Shown one piece after another: positions 1-11,303 of a DNA stretch of 64,000 nt. Under the pieces are notes generated by a model. It was given only the letters and a program-made list of their open reading frames with translations, searched no databases and was not told the DNA's origin. The translations under genes were made by a program, and so were the position numbers. Origin of the DNA: Tetrastigma voinierianum. Its lineage: Eukaryota; Streptophyta; Magnoliopsida; Vitales; Vitaceae. Location: contig JAEQBH010000990.1 in the NCBI GenBank assembly GCA_016808115.1, positions 62,001 through 126,000 of the forward strand, read 5' to 3'. The first letter of the stretch is position 1. Each line of letters starts with the position of its first letter.

Positions 1-579
1 AATTTAAATAAATGCTACCCTCCATATGTCTACAGATTTGATGATCATACACCTTCCGCAGAGATTCAAATACGCCAGAAGCAGAGTTCCCCGATGTTTT
101 TTCGCTTTGCATCCCCATGTATGCAAACTATCATTTGTTCCATCGTAAATCTCATTTGCTTCTTTAGCTAGTTTGCTTCGCTCGTCAGTTGATTTTTCTG
201 GGTACATGGGACTCACTAGAACATAACATTTTCTCGTAATAATCGTCATAGAGTTTGTTTTGGCTGTTTGCAATTTAATCATGGAACCTTGATGATTAAC
301 ATGGTGTTCTAAACAAGATTTGCTTCAGTTGTTATTGGCAAATCTTAGGATCAATGGTCTTTTCTATGATGTAGATGAAGGTGTAGGATGTATGGTGCAC
401 CTTCCACTCTCTTGAAGGGAATTTAATGAACCCTTATATTTTTGCTTGTTTTCGTTAGACATACTTCTACTGTTATTGTGCCTATGCTGTGGAACAATGG
501 ATTGCTGTTTTTGAAGCCCTTTCTTATCTATAAAAAAATTGCTACCTATGATATGGAAACTCAAATTTTGCCATTTTGT
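1..579. other. Left flank, no gene recognised
   Basis: This AT-rich stretch precedes the first recognisable dynamin-like exon. A 92-residue open frame lies on the minus strand at 4-282, but I recognise no domain and its composition looks like non-coding DNA. The stretch could be an upstream intron or flank of the DRP2-like pseudogene. No tRNA, repeat end or promoter was seen. Confidence 0.4.
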
Positions 580-3500
580 GAACAACTTAGTCAGGGTGCT
601 GGTAAATCGGCCGTGCTCAACAGTCTTATTGGGCATCCTGTTTTGGTAGGTCATTTGCAGTCCTGGTCTTTCCATTTGTTTAAGAGATTAATGTTTATTG
701 ATGAAATCTCTGGTGCACGATATCCCATCTGATGTTTGTTTATGACCTTAATAGACAGCCAACTGGTGAAAATGGTGTTACCGGGTGCCCATAAGTACAT
801 TTAAATAAGGATGTTTGTAAGCGTAACTCGATCATATTGCAAATTGACAATAAATCTTAGCAAGTTTCTGCAAGTAAGGCACTTTACCATAGGGCTTGTA
901 GTTTTACTTGTTCCCTAAAGGTTCATCAGTATCATATCAACTGCGAGATCCATTGATAGTAATTTAAAATCGATGAATTGTTGTTCTGATGGCCTAAACC
1001 ATCAACCTTTTCTTTGGTACATTATAGGTAATGGCATTCTCTGCAGGATAGGCTTAGTCAGGGTTCATCAGGCAAGAGTCGTGAAGAAATGTATCTGAAG
1101 CTTCGCACTAGTACAGGTTGGTGCATGATATTGTTTTTTTCTTTGTGAATGATTTTATGCCACCTGTTTTTTTTGTCCTGGAACTCTTTGTTGTACATAT
1201 TCTTTTTCTTTCTTTGTTGCCTATAACAAAGTATTCTTTTTCTTTCTTCGTTCATATTTAATTTCTTGAAGTTCATTTGATATCGAGGAGCAATTAGATC
1301 ATGCTCTGAAAAGTTTTTTTTTTTTTTCAAATAATATTTGTTTGTGAGTGAAGTTGTACATGGATGGTTCAATTTCTTTGGTCGATTTGTTTATTGCTAG
1401 TCTCTCACGAAGAGTAGGACTTTAGTTATGCCTCCATATATATTCGTCTTAATTGGGCCGTGGTCCAAATAGATTTTCAGAAATGACTTGTTTGACCATG
1501 TTTGAATAGGTAAAGCTCCTATTTTTAGGAAGTGTTCATGTTGAGTTCTGAATCTCTTTTGATTAGGGGTGTAACAAAATAAACAGAAGAGGAGCAAGAA
1601 TGAGAAGAAAGAAAAAGCCTGGGGAGAGAAATGTTTCTTCCTATCTCTTTGTAAATGCTTGTAATTTATTTTGTTAAAAGTACAAGAATACCACTATATG
1701 TAAATATTTGGGAAAACTCTAATAGTGAATACCATATTATCCAATGAGGTAAACCAAGATGAATCCATAGAGGTAATTGGCACAGGATGCATCACAGTAC
1801 CTAGACAACTCTCTCCAGGGGCTATTTTTCACTCATTCCTATATTGGACCTTTAATGATCGGATCCTGGTATTGTTGATGTTTTCTGGTTGGTGGGGCAT
1901 ATCTTGGCCTAGCAACTTTAGCCTGTCGTTAGAATTTGTATATGTTTGCTGTTCTATGTGGGCATATTTTTGTTGTTTCATGTTCTATACTCCTTTTCAT
2001 TAACGATGGTTTTTCTTCATACTTCCGTTCCACCATTGAAATTCATTGATTTACCTGGATAGGATCAACGCATTGTTGATGATTTAATGGCATGTGGTTG
2101 CTAATTGCATTTCTTTGAATTTTTATATTACTCATCAAATTTTTTTTATTTATTAATTTTTATATTATTTTTCAGGTTCAATTTGAGTTTTTAAAAATGA
2201 TATGGTTGGACATTATGTTTGATCTTTCCTTTCTTCAGATCAGTGGCTATTTTCAAGACAATGATGCAATTTGCTAGTTATAACACCTCCTGCCCAAGCA
2301 CCAGGAATTTCTTCATCTCAAGCACTTCGAATTGCAAAGGAATATGATGCAGAAAGTGGGTTTCCTGTTAAACTCATGTCTTGTTATATGCTTGTTTCAG
2401 AAACATATGTAGAGCTGTTTTCTTTTGGAAACTTGTTCTTTTTGAGCTGGAATTTTCTGACAAATTTGACACTCTTTTTGCTAATTACCATTATTTTCTT
2501 TTTAGTAAGTGGCTTTTGTTTTCTGATTGTAAGTACCAGAACAATTGGTGTGATCAGTAAAATAGATCAAGCAGCAGGGGAACCCAAAATCCTTGCTGCT
2601 GTTCAGGCTCTCTTGTTGAACCAGGGACCACAGAGCACTTCTGATATCCCATGGGTTGCATTAATCGGGCTGGGTCTGTTTCTATAGCTTCTGCTCAATC
2701 TGGTAATGCTGGGTCTGAGAATTCTTAGAAACTGCTTTGGTGTTGGAGAGGAAACTCTAAAATCTATATTTACCGGAGCCCTCAGAACGAGCTTTCTGGA
2801 AGAGTAGCTTGGTGGACACCCTTGCTCAGCAGATCGTAATCGTATGAAAGTCGGGCTCCCAAATCTCCTCTCAGGGCATTTACTTTTTCTAGCTACTGTT
2901 TGGACCTCTTTATGATATTTTAAGGAAATTTATTGTTTACATGATGCCTATTAATTGTTATCCTATGAATTGTTATCTTTTTTTGGCACTAAGCGTGTAA
3001 TTTTGTCTGCATGATGCTATAGTGTCGGTTGGTTGTCTAAGATTTTTCCTATGGAATAAATTGTTATTTGTTAGATAAAATGCCAACAATAGGGCAGGAG
3101 ACCCTGTACTTATAATCAGAATTCCAAATTTGTGCCCCTTAACTAAAAGCTGCCATGTCTATTGAATTTAGCATATCTACTGTGTATTCTCGGGTGAGTT
3201 CATGTGCATGTGGAAGTGGTTTATGTGGGGGAGGAGTCCTTTGTGAGGTTATGGGAGACAATTATGTTGATTAGGTATTAGGAGGATCTCTCTTAGAATA
3301 ATACCAGTTGATGAAACTTATCGAGCAGCCTAGTAACAAATCTGCTCCCTGGTTATGGGCGGATCTAATTTAACTGCATGAGATGTTTAATCATCTCTCT
3401 GAAATACTAGTTCAAGGTTTTTCCACCAGAGATGTAGCTAGCCTGGTTGACAAGGTAGTTAACCCTTCCAAATTTCTTCTGATCTATGTTGCTTCTTGGC

Positions 3501-3942
3501 ATCTTGATCAGAACATCGCTGAAGTTTATATTCATATGGCTGCGAGAGATTACCCTTAACTAGGCTTTCATTTATAGTTCTGTATGTTGCAACCATTGCT
3601 GTTTATATATTTATTTATTTTTTAAAGTATTATTTGAAAGATCTGTTGTCCTCTCTCTTAAATTATGTTGTGCTTAAAAGCATGAGACTTAAACCAATGC
3701 TACTGAATGGACGCATGTTGGTGGTTTTAGGATGCATATTTCTTAGTCAGCTTGGGCTTCTAATATCCTCAGTTACAACGCTCTGCAGGCTTCAGGGAAA
3801 GTCTCAAATTGTTCAGGAGGAATTAGTCAGGCTTGGTGAACATATGGTTGACAGTGCCGAGGGCATAGGGGATATCGCTTTGCAGCTTTGCCGTGAATTT
3901 GAGAATAAGTTTCTACAACATCTTGCCCATGCCCATGTTGAG
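580..3942 (+). pseudogene. Dynamin-related protein 2-like pseudogene, GTPase-domain exons
   Basis: Successive + strand exon remnants follow the order of the GTPase and early middle region of plant DRP2 (dynamin-2A/2B), a large GTPase of clathrin-coated vesicle scission. The P-loop exon near 590-650 reads GAGKSAVLNSLIGHPVL. A degraded PTGENG stretch lies at 755-900. SGKSREEMYLKLRTST lies near 1050-1115. The switch/G3 exon near 2035-2090 reads LKFIDLPG, then an in-frame TAG at 2060-2062, then DQRIVDDLM. The exon at 2258-2355 encodes APGISSSQALRIAKEYDAES. The exon at about 2530-2670 encodes TRTIGVISKIDQAAGEP (G4 motif SKID). The exon at 3789-3942 encodes LQGKSQIVQEELVRLGE, with an acceptor AG at 3787-3788 and a donor gtgagt at 3943. 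Retained introns argue against a processed copy. Stops at 2060 and near 2730 and a frameshift near 2740-2870 show it is dead. The PH, GED and proline-rich parts are absent. Confidence 0.85.
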
Positions 3943-4885
3943 GTGAGTAATTGCTTTTAGAATTGGCATGCGTATCTTAATTTGTGTTAATAATGCAAAA
4001 GGCTAATCACAAGGGAAATGACCTTGAGGTTGATGTTTGATTGGATCATGCTGTGCAATTTATCTGCTATATATAACCCCGAAATTTGATGTTCCAAAAC
4101 CCTGGACATACTATGAGCTTTGCAAATCTATAAAAGTTTGTCTACGCATGTAAAATAGAAGATTTTCAAGTGGGAAATATTCTGGAAAATACTCCTGTAT
4201 TTGCTCATCACATGTCATCTCTTTTGTCCTTCCACCTCTAAAAAATTGGAGCTTATGTCCATTATTCTGATTGGCACACTGAGAACCAACCACAACCTCT
4301 CCAAGTAATGCCATTCAAAAATATCAATCATTCGACCAATTATAAAACAGGAATTGAAAATCATCCAAGAAAATAGGCCTTTGAAATCCATATTGTGAAT
4401 AAGCCAAACATGGAGCCAAGGAAATGGTTTTCTATTGAGTCAAAATCCTTTGAGATTTCAGTGGTGGGAGAAGGAAGATCTCTGAAGGGGTACATCACAA
4501 AGAGAAGGAAAGGTGTGGTATCATGGGTTCGTTTGGAGGAGAAGGGTTACGTAATCTTCTAAAGGGTGTCGATATCTGTTGCAAGGAAGGAGGTAATTCC
4601 AAAAGAATCTTTGATTGGTAAGAAAATGGAAGATTTTACAGGCTGGAGAGTCACAAAAATGATGCGGAAAATAACCTATTGTGTTTAGTTACAACGAGGG
4701 AAGGAAAGACATAGATTTTCTATCTCTAGAGTATCAGCTTGGATAAGGGTCAGACATTTTGCTGTTGCTAACAGAGCCGGGATCAAGGGGAAGATAGAGG
4801 AGAGGAGGGATGTTGTTGGAAACAAGGAGTTGTTGGCTACACAGGAGAGGCGGGTTATTGAGGATAAAAATGAAGGAAATCTCTT

Positions 4886-5888
4886 ATGGGGAAGATCCTT
4901 TGTCGAGGTCACGAAGGAGGAGAGAAATCATTCACCAAATATGATTTGGGTAGATGCAGCGAATGCCTGCCAAGGGAGGCTATGGGAACTTTGAAGTTTT
5001 GTTTGGTAGGGAGATGGGAGAATCCTCCTGATACTTATTCGACGGATCTAGAGTTGGAAGCTTGGGCTAGAACAACTTGGAGATTGAAGGGGAGCCTAAT
5101 AGTGGCTTTTCAAAATCCAAGATCTCACCTCGAGTTTGATATCCCTAAGAAGCCAAATGGGTTTCGAATCGTAGCTGAGATGGTTTAGGGGAGGTTCTCT
5201 AAATCTAGAGTGGTGGACTCTCGATTCTGGCTATGCGAACAGTAAAGAAGAGGTAAAGGAGGCATGGATTAGGGTGGTGGGATTGCCTTTGCATCTATGG
5301 AGCTATGAGGTTTTGAAAATGATCGGTGATAGTTGTAGGGGTTTTTTGGCCATTGACAAGGACACAGCCTTGAGAACAAAAGTTTCATGGGCAAGAGTTT
5401 TGGTGAAGCTTGAGGGGAAGACGAGACCAAGTGTCGTCAACATATTGGAAGGGGCGAGAAGCTTCAAAATTCAAATCTATTGGGAGTTGCCGCCATGGAG
5501 TATATGGGTTTATTTGGCAAAGAAGAGGAAAGAACAATTACAGGAGGTGACGGAGGAAGAAGATGAGGCCATAACACGTTCTAGCAAATGCACACGGTTC
5601 CCCTTGAAGGAAAATAATGATGATGGTCAAAAGGATATGGCAAAGGAGACGGCTGATAGAGTAGGTAGGAGATGGGCTAGTTTGACGGAAAGTCAAGGGG
5701 TAGGTAGGTATAGCTCTTTTAGAAAAGAGTTTAATGGATTTGGGTCGAGATCCACTCTTCCCTTTGGGCCGACTCATCTGATTCTAAGTTGGAGGGGTGG
5801 GAAAAGAGGGATGGGCCAAGGCCTATCAAAAAGCCTAAGAAACAAATGTTTAGAGTGGGCCAGCCAAATGGAGTCCCAAAAGAGATAG
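4886..5888 (+). pseudogene. LINE ORF1, DUF4283-like nucleic-acid-binding protein (broken)
   Basis: Two open pieces (4886-5188 and 5274-5888) in different frames together resemble ORF1 of plant L1 LINEs, an RNA-binding chaperone-like protein. The first piece has the DUF4283-type run LEAWARTTWRLKGSLIVAF. The second has EVKEAWIRVVGLPLHLWS (starting upstream in the same frame), then TKVSWARVLVKLEGKTRPS and KIQIYWELPPW, in the family's usual order. A stop or frameshift at 5186-5270 separates them. The second piece continues with a charged, low-complexity tail. The paralogue at 60.8-61.5 kb is more damaged. Confidence 0.75.
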
Positions 5889-6527
5889 TTAATCCAAAAG
5901 GGAGTCTACAAGGATTAAATGACCCAAAGAAGAAGTTTAAAGGCACAGGGTGTTGAACCTATGGAGGAGAGAAAATCAATTCCTAGGGCTTCTTTGAGAA
6001 GGCAAGAGTTAAGGGAAGAAAGGAAGATGGAGGGGCGTAAGGAAGAATAGGAGAAGGAAGAGCCATAAGGCAAAGGTATGTCTTATCAATCCCAACTTTC
6101 CTCCTCTATTTTTTTATATCAGCCTAGTCAGAGGGGCTCTTCTCGTCGTGGGGGTTTCTAACATGCATAGAAAGGGGGAGCCAAATCTTAAACTCGATAA
6201 TGGTATTATCGACCAGGGCAAAGATATCGATGAGTTCACGCGTAAGGAGAGAAGCTGAAGCAGGAGAATATCTTCTAGATCCCCAAGGATGAGGGAGAGG
6301 AAGAATTTGCCGCAGAAAAGTTGATCGGGCCATGGTATGAAGATAAAGTGCTAGACCTGATGTATAAAATAAGTGATAGAAGAAAGAAAAGGAAAGGTAA
6401 GGAGGTGTAAGGGAAGACTAAATTTGATAGAGAAATGAAAAAACCGGGGTGGACAGTGCAAGAAAAGGGCGTACTTTAAGAGGGGTTATCGGAAAAGGGA
6501 CAAGGGCTATTATGTGGAAGTATTAAT

Positions 6528-6847
6528 GAAGATAAGAATTATATCTTGGAATGTTAGAGGGGTAAATGATGCTGAGAAATGGAAGTTAAAAAAAGTTTTT
6601 CTAAAAACCTAGAAAGTGGACTTAGTTTGTATTTAGGAGACAAAGTTTAAAGGAATCTCTAGTGACTCAAGGTCGAAGCATGTGGGTAGGAAGGCCTGTG
6701 GATCAAGGCCGAAATGCTGTGGGAGCTTTTGGAGGAATCCTTATTTTCTGGGACTCTAGAACACTTCAACTAGTGGGTAAGGAGGAGAGCTAATCTATGT
6801 TATCATGTAAATCTAGGAGTTGTGAGGGCAATTTTACTTGGGTGTTC
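6528..6847 (+). pseudogene. LINE ORF2 endonuclease start (truncated)
   Basis: The frame beginning near 6528 reads MKIRIISWNVRGVNDAEKWK, the N terminus of the apurinic-type endonuclease domain of plant L1 ORF2; SWNVRG is its family motif. In-frame stops fall soon after (for example in the stretch reading KT-stop-KVDLVC). The frame around 6815-6847 encodes CEGNFTWVFT, a segment that normally leads into the GVYGP motif. The next base is foreign sequence. The paralogue at 62.7 kb keeps the continuation, so the break here is secondary. Confidence 0.75.
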
Positions 6848-7470
6848 ACGTCCCGGAGAGCCAAAGATTAACTCAAGTAGGAGAAAGCCCCTACCTCCCG
6901 GAGTTTGTCGAAACTCCTTGTTTTCGGTCTCAACTTGTAGTGAGAAAGCTCTTTTCCTCTTGTTCCCTGCGTAAAACCGCCTATCCGATCAATGTAGGGC
7001 CTGTAGCGAGCTCACTATGTGCTCCTCTCTTTCTCTCTCTTTTGGTTTTTCCTCTTCTCTCCCTCTGTCCTTCTCTTCTCCCAACCAATTTGGTCAAGAT
7101 TTGGGTTAAGTGAGATGTCCTCTCACTTGCCACATGTCACCTCCCTATTTACTCCTTCGGATTACCCTTATCCACTTATCCCTTAATAAATGCGATTCTC
7201 TTCCACTACGGTACGCCACATGTCCACACGGGTCCGACTCGCCTCATCGCTCGACCTATTACAACTCGACATGTGGCCTCAATGTGACACTCAACACCGC
7301 CACGTGTCGCCTCTGAAGGCCTGCAACGCGAATTTCGATGCGGTCATGATTTCATGGCATTTGATTTAACTACGTTCGTTTTGTCAACCAAGATCTAGAA
7401 AAATTCCATATTTTGATCGAAATTACCGTTTTACATTTTTTCAGAAAATTTGAATTTTCTCGGGTTTTAC
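6848..7470 (-). mobile_element. LTR-like block (solo LTR or fragment) inside the LINE
   Basis: Read on the minus strand, the block starts TGTAAAACCCGAG at 7470 and runs to 6848. That start resembles LTRs of del/Tekay-type Ty3 elements. It includes pyrimidine-rich stretches and several CCACATGT/ACATGTGG motifs (7130, 7210, 7270) that differ from neighbouring DNA. It separates LINE endonuclease sequence from LINE 3'-end sequence. The 6848 end does not finish in a clean CA and I found no target-site duplication, so it may be a fragment joined by deletion. Two open frames here (6838-7113 and 7110-7316) look spurious. Confidence 0.5.
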
Positions 7471-7735
7471 AGTTCGTAGGATGAAAACTTCCTTTCTTTG
7501 TAATTTATGGTCTTAAACTAATTTTTGTGTGGTGGACTGACCTGGTTCTTTGTTTGATATTTTTGTTTGGATGAGCTATAGATGACGGGTAGTGGGTTAG
7601 TTTTTTGGTTTCTTTTTTCATCTTTTTTGTACCTCCCTTTGGGCTCATCTTGAATATTTCCCGTGTGCTTTAGGTTGCCCTTAGGGCACGTTTATTTTGT
7701 TCTAATACAACCTGTGCTTTTACTCATAAAAAAAA
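7471..7735 (+). mobile_element. LINE 3' end with A-rich tail
   Basis: The sequence carries the typical 3' untranslated tail of plant L1 LINEs: a T-rich run, TTTTTTGTACCTCCCTTTGG at about 7625, a stretch containing GGTTGCCC and GGGCAC, then an A-rich tail at 7728-7748. It is plausibly the 3' end of the LINE whose 5' half lies at 4380-6847. The intervening ORF2 is missing, so this may instead be a separate 5'-truncated insertion. Confidence 0.6.
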
Positions 7736-7869
7736 AATAAAAAAATTGAATAGGGTGATTAAAAATAAGGAATAATATTAAAAATCATAAAATTAACAAT
7801 AGAATCTCCTTCTAATATAATCTTTCTCTTTTTACCTATTAAAAAAATTAACAATAAAATCTTCTTCTT

Positions 7870-8580
7870 CGTGGGCAATGGGAGGGGGAAGTTCGGAATG
7901 ATATTTGGTTTTGAAATGAGTCTTTGGGAGTTTCTTGTTCGTATTTGCTACAACAAGCTCAAAAGAGGCGCAATGGTGGATTTGTGGACTTAACTAGGTT
8001 AGAGTAGCGTTGAACCCTTAGATTCTTTGGCCATTTAAATCATTGGGAGTGTGAAGCACTTCTTGTCAAGGCTTCTTGATAAAGTGATGAATGGCTAAGG
8101 AGACTATGGTGTGATTTGGTTGGAGTAAAATTGTGTAATGTTCTTTTTAACTCTCTTTTATGCTATTCTTGGGCTTGGGAGATCAATGACTTTTTCTCTT
8201 AAAGTGAGGATCTATTTATTTATTTGTTTGGTGCTTAGGAGGAGGCGTCTTGGGGAAATCTCCAACTCTAGACTAGCTTCATGTTAATGTTTGCTAATAG
8301 ATAAATGTTTTCTTTGTCATGTACAAGATGAGTAAATTGGCCACATTCTGTTGCATTGTGATAACGCAAGGATCTTTTGTTAGCTTTTGTTGTCCCCTTC
8401 TCGTGTTTATTGGGTGTATCCTTCCCCTCTATGAAACAGACTTTGATAGGGTGGCATGGTTCCTATGTTGGAAGGGAAACAAAGAATGGTGTCGGGAGTA
8501 GTCCCTTTGTGCCTCTCTTGCATAATTGGATGAAGAAATATAGAAGATCCTTTTTTTTTTTTTTTCAGGATATTGACTGA
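7870..8580 (+). pseudogene. LINE ORF2 C-terminal fragment (zinc-binding RVT tail)
   Basis: Frames at 8319-8501 and 8377-8580 read pieces such as GVSFPSMKQTLIGWHGSYVG and FVPLLHNWMKKYRRSF. These match the zf-RVT region that closes L1 ORF2 in plants. The upstream 7870-8300 stretch reads in broken frames like the preceding part of the same region. It follows the A-rich end at 7735, so it is a second LINE fragment or a 3' duplication. Multiple frame changes make it non-functional. Confidence 0.6.
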
Positions 8581-9239
8581 AAATCATGTTTTTTTTTAGC
8601 AGAAACAAACTAGAATAGTATTAAAAAGAAAAAAAAAACAAGAGTATAAAGGAATGACGAGATTTCCTTCCAACAAAGGAAGGACCAAAAGCAAGCCATG
8701 TTTCTTTGTAACTTGTTCTGGGACAGAGTTGTAAATTGGGGAAGAACTATTGTCTTTAATCAAATGTTGATTGGTTAGTTTGTTGTTGAGAGGTAGTTTT
8801 TTGTTGCCCTTGTCCTTTTTGCTGCCTTTTGGCAACTATTGCATTAGCTCTTTATTATTATTATTTGCATTTACCTATTAAAGAAAAAGAAAAAAAAAAA
8901 ATTCAGTAGCTACAACAAATGTTTATGTATACGGAAAGTATGATGAATTGTAGAATCTCATAAATGCATGAGTGCTACCTTGTTTTCTAGAGATAAGATA
9001 ATATATTGAGTTACCATTTGTATTTTTTCATTATATTATTCTTTTTGTTGTACCATAATTATGCCCTTTTTTTTTTTTGTGGTTCTTTGAAGTTATCCTA
9101 TAGTTTGATATTTTATAACCTATTGGTTCTTGTTTAACTTCCCACAGGATGGCGCCTAAGATGAGATTCAATGCTTAAATAGATGTGCATAGGAGGTAAA
9201 GTGTCTCGAGCTTTAAGTCTCAACGATAATTTACTACAT
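8581..9239. other. AT-rich spacer with T and A homopolymers
   Basis: This holds several long homopolymer runs (T at 8551-8565 and 8591-8598, A-rich at 8626-8638 and 8883-8900). The T-run followed by AGCAGAAACAAACTAGAATA at 8599 resembles the 3' end of a retroelement on the minus strand, but I cannot assign it. No gene was seen. Confidence 0.35.
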
Positions 9240-10896
9240 CAGAATCCATTGCTTTGTTTGGTTGTTAAAAAAAAAAAAAAACGATGGGATGGATAGGAAA
9301 GCCTTAGTCGGAAAGTAAAAAACATTTCCTCAAGAAGAGTTTTTTTAATGATTAAAGCGTTTGTTATAATATTAGTAAGTGTGTCTGTCGGAATTTCGAA
9401 CACAGGGCCGCCCTTCGAAGTCATCTCTTATATTTAAATTTTGAATCTTTCTGGATTGAAATTTAGCGTGTGAATGGTGGGCGCCGAGGACTTGATGTAA
9501 AGGAATCAATTTTTGAATTGGTTTGTTATCTTTCTCTTATAAGTTGAATGCTTCTCTATGATTTTTTATTTAATAATCTTTTAAGTTTATGAACAAGAAT
9601 TCATGATGTTTACTAATGGAATCCACATACTCTTTTTTTTAAGTTTTTTATATTTTTTCGAAAAACAATTTTTAATCTAAAAGTGTTTTTGGATTGACTT
9701 GAAGTAGGATAGTCAATCAAAGTATTTAAAAAAGCAAAATTATTTTTAAATAATGAGAAAATGATAATGGGCGGCTGTTAGAGGGCCCAATAATTAATGG
9801 GCTTGATAGTTTTGGCATTCTTTTGGTTTTCAATTTATATTTGTAATTATTTTTTTAAAATAACCTATTTTTGTCAAACCCCATTGAAAATAATTTTTCC
9901 CAAATTTCTAGGGAGGGCATTTGCTCCCTTTAAGCCTAAGGTAGGTCTGTCATTGAGTTCAAGTAGCTCGATTGTTTCTTGAGTCAAGTTCGAGTTTCGA
10001 GTTTTTTAATTGAGTTTAGTTCGAGCTTGACTCGATCTGACTCAATTCCACCTCTACCCTAGCATTGCCAAAATATCTAATTAAGCTGATAGTTAACTCA
10101 CTTATCCCGATCTTGATGCATACAAATATTACTTAAGACTTCATGTGGCTTGAAGAATAAAAAAACTAGAGCTTTTACAGGCGGTTATGATGATCTCTTT
10201 TTTTTTTTATTTATTTTTATTAATAGGTTGAAAATTGTTTGAAAAGGAAAAGGTAGACTTGACAAAATCTAACACGATCTACGAACACGAATTTAACACG
10301 TTTTTTTGTTTGGGTTGAGTATTATCGTATTTGAATCAAAATTCGTATTGACCTGTATAACTCATTTAATAAACGGTTTAAATTTATGTCAATCTTCATA
10401 ATATGAAATTGACAGTTCAGTGTGCTCTCAGCTAATGTTGCTTCAGTTAACTTGTGTAATAGTTTATTTGTATTAATTATTGTTGTGTTAATCATAATTC
10501 GTATTTTTTTGTGTGGTTATGATGACCATTTAACTACCTTTTTTCCCTTTGCGAATGAAATTTGTGAGAGTTTCTCTTATGTTTTAAACTTGATGTAGTT
10601 TAGTTCCTTCCTTTCTTATGTTTTTTGGTGGGACAAACCTATTGTTTGTTTAATATCACTGTCGGGGAATAAAGATACTATTAATTAGTGTTTTAAAAAT
10701 TGAACCGAATAGGTTGATTGAATCATCGACCGATGATCTTTTCAGTCTTGGTTTAATGCGATTTCACAATGGTTTGAACATCGATTTGATGATTAAACCG
10801 TAAATCAGTAACTTTTGCAATTTAACACGACCTTGGACTATCTACAATAACCAAAGAGGATAGATTAACATCACACGTTTTTATCACAATAATAGA
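9240..10896. repeat. Paralogous block B, repeated at about 46,740-48,330
   Basis: Two parts match the right-hand block in the same orientation. The parts at 9420-9850 pair with 46,870-47,250 and 47,735-47,770. The part at 10,664-10,896 pairs with 47,770-48,330. The left copy has about 0.8 kb extra at 9850-10,660, and the right copy has about 0.5 kb extra holding a MITE-like element. The block ends exactly where the pararetroviral insertion begins, so the right copy may show the unoccupied site. No gene was recognised. Confidence 0.65.
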
Positions 10897-10907
10897 TTTT
10901 TTTTTTT
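10897..10907 (-). other. A11 run at the 3' end of the pararetroviral copy
   Basis: Eleven T on the + strand, so A11 on the element's strand, directly abut the end of the 3' terminal repeat. At the same point the 5' repeat continues instead with TAAACATTC. This fits a poly(A) remnant, although chance AT-richness cannot be excluded. Confidence 0.5.
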
Positions 10908-11303
10908 AGTTTTAAAGGGTGAGAAAGTGGTATTAAACAAATTTTATAAGTCCTACTCAAGGTTTTCCTTACTCTCATATGACCTTTTTTTTTTTAAACA
11001 ATAATTTACAAAATCTTTTGACTAATTAAACATTCTGTGAGTATAATCATACATTCCTTTAATGTTAATAAAAGAGTTCTAAACAATCAATTTAGACAAA
11101 TTGACATAATAGCGATGCTTATATCGAATATGGTGACCATGATCATACATATAAAGAAAGTTTATTAATCAAAAAGAAAATTATAAATAGTACATGGCGT
11201 TGTTATACCAGAGGTTACTGCTACCTATTATCTGGGCTTGTAGAAGTTATTGGTTTCCAACCTATATACCTTAGTTAAAAAATATAAAATATTTTTGAGG
11301 CCA
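10908..11303 (-). repeat. 3' terminal direct repeat (R-like) of the pararetrovirus
   Basis: This 396-bp segment matches 28,950-29,339 closely, in the same orientation. The shared runs start AGTTTTAAAGGGTGAG and end TTTTTGAGGCCA on the + strand. On the element's strand it starts TGGCCTC. Upstream on that strand, unlike at the other copy, lies the promoter-like region. It therefore behaves as the terminally redundant R region of a pregenomic transcript. Confidence 0.7.

Larger units (their letters stand above)
3229..6847. repeat. Paralogous block A, repeated at 59,258-about 62,720
   Basis: This block holds the last DRP2-like exon, its intron and the 5' half of a LINE. It reappears in the same orientation about 56 kb to the right. 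Long shared runs include the sequence around 3300-3420 versus 59,320-59,430, the intron around 4090-4330 versus 60,050-60,300, and the LINE part around 4590-4700 versus 60,590-60,690. The right copy differs mainly by many one- to few-base deletions. The copies part at 6848, where an LTR-like block interrupts the left LINE. Confidence 0.85.
4380..6847 (+). mobile_element. L1-type LINE, 5' portion, interrupted at 6848
   Basis: This non-LTR retrotransposon lies inside the last visible DRP2-like intron, in the same orientation. It contains a degenerate ORF1 (about 4880-5890) and the start of ORF2 (about 6530 onward), spaced as in plant L1 elements. The 5' end is estimated from where intron-like sequence stops. 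The 3' continuation is lost at 6848, where LTR-like sequence begins, but a LINE-type 3' end resumes at about 7471-7735. No target-site duplication was identified. Confidence 0.75.
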
